Shown piece after piece: positions 30,365 through 30,385 of a stretch of 30,385 nucleotides of DNA. This DNA is from a bacterium (GTDB lineage: Bacteria; 4484-113; JAGGVC01). The stretch is taken from the NCBI GenBank assembly GCA_039961635.1, contig JABRWB010000015.1, forward strand, positions 1 to 30,385. The letters run 5' to 3'. Made by a program: the position numbers and the translations under genes. Position 1 is the stretch's first letter. Every line of letters starts with the position of its first letter. Below the pieces are notes generated by a model. It saw nothing but the letters and a program-made list of their open reading frames with translations. It made no database searches and was not told where the DNA came from.

Positions 30365-30385
30365 TTCAATTTTAGGCCCCTTTTC

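Larger units (their letters stand above)
29966..30385. other. Gene-poor end of the window
   Basis: After the tRNA there is a weak 6-bp hairpin (CTGTTT/AAACAG, 29966-29985) without a T-run, so it is not a convincing terminator. The rest has lower GC than the window average and no recognisable gene except the two weak minus-strand ORFs listed next. A gene running in from beyond the right edge is possible. Confidence 0.5.

Overview
The window reads as a chromosomal stretch from an uncultured-type, GC-rich, diderm and probably motile bacterium. An outer membrane is indicated by a predicted beta-barrel protein with an N-terminal SLH domain (OmpM-like), two lipoproteins, a signal peptidase II gene and a membrane-anchored multiheme cytochrome. 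Motility is indicated by flagellar rod genes (flgB, flgC, fliE) and a PilT-type ATPase. The SLH/OmpM-type envelope points to lineages such as Negativicutes, Deinococcus, Cyanobacteria relatives, Armatimonadota-like bacteria or candidate phyla rather than Proteobacteria. No phylum can be named from this sequence alone.

Layout. 1-314 is non-coding and packed with short repeats: two heptanucleotide-periodic tracts and several palindromes. 315-4806 (minus) carries ruvB, an M42 aminopeptidase, a GDP-sugar epimerase/reductase and a pilT homologue. 4994-6741 (plus) is a two-gene spsF-spsE cassette for a nonulosonic-acid-like sugar; spsE most likely starts at a CTG codon. 6764-11035 (minus) holds an HDOD-flgB-flgC-fliE operon and, upstream of it, panB-panC-panD for pantothenate. 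11395-17662 (plus) is a long operon-like run: a 655-residue protein that looks like a catalytically degenerate N6-adenine methylase with winged-helix modules, a FapA/DUF342 protein, a TatD hydrolase, a DksA/TraR-type zinc finger, an unusually long LspA, and rnhB. 17881-22151 (plus) has a small RuvX/YqgF-like nuclease, the SLH porin with a long leader, a pentaheme cytochrome and an NmrA-like SDR. 22180-24339 (minus) is an orphan hybrid-free sensor histidine kinase, diverging from an SLT-type lytic transglycosylase (24464-25138, plus). 25234-28302 (minus) and 28554-29762 (plus) are two divergent lipoproteins, one with PKD domains and a PQQ-type propeller, the other with a dockerin-like duplicated calcium motif. 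A tRNA-Ser(GGA) follows, then a gene-poor end with two weak small ORFs.

How the parts relate. The sugar genes sit between the type IV pilus ATPase and the flagellar rod operon, which suggests surface or flagellin glycosylation. The lspA gene matures lipoproteins of the kind encoded at the far end. The most unusual item is the pseudo-methyltransferase at 11395-13362; the remaining oddities are at the level of single residues (spsE, rnhB), start signals (CTG, probable leaderless starts, a 9-codon leader ORF with a perfect Shine-Dalgarno) and non-coding repeats. No CRISPR array, insertion sequence, prophage or recognised defence island was seen.
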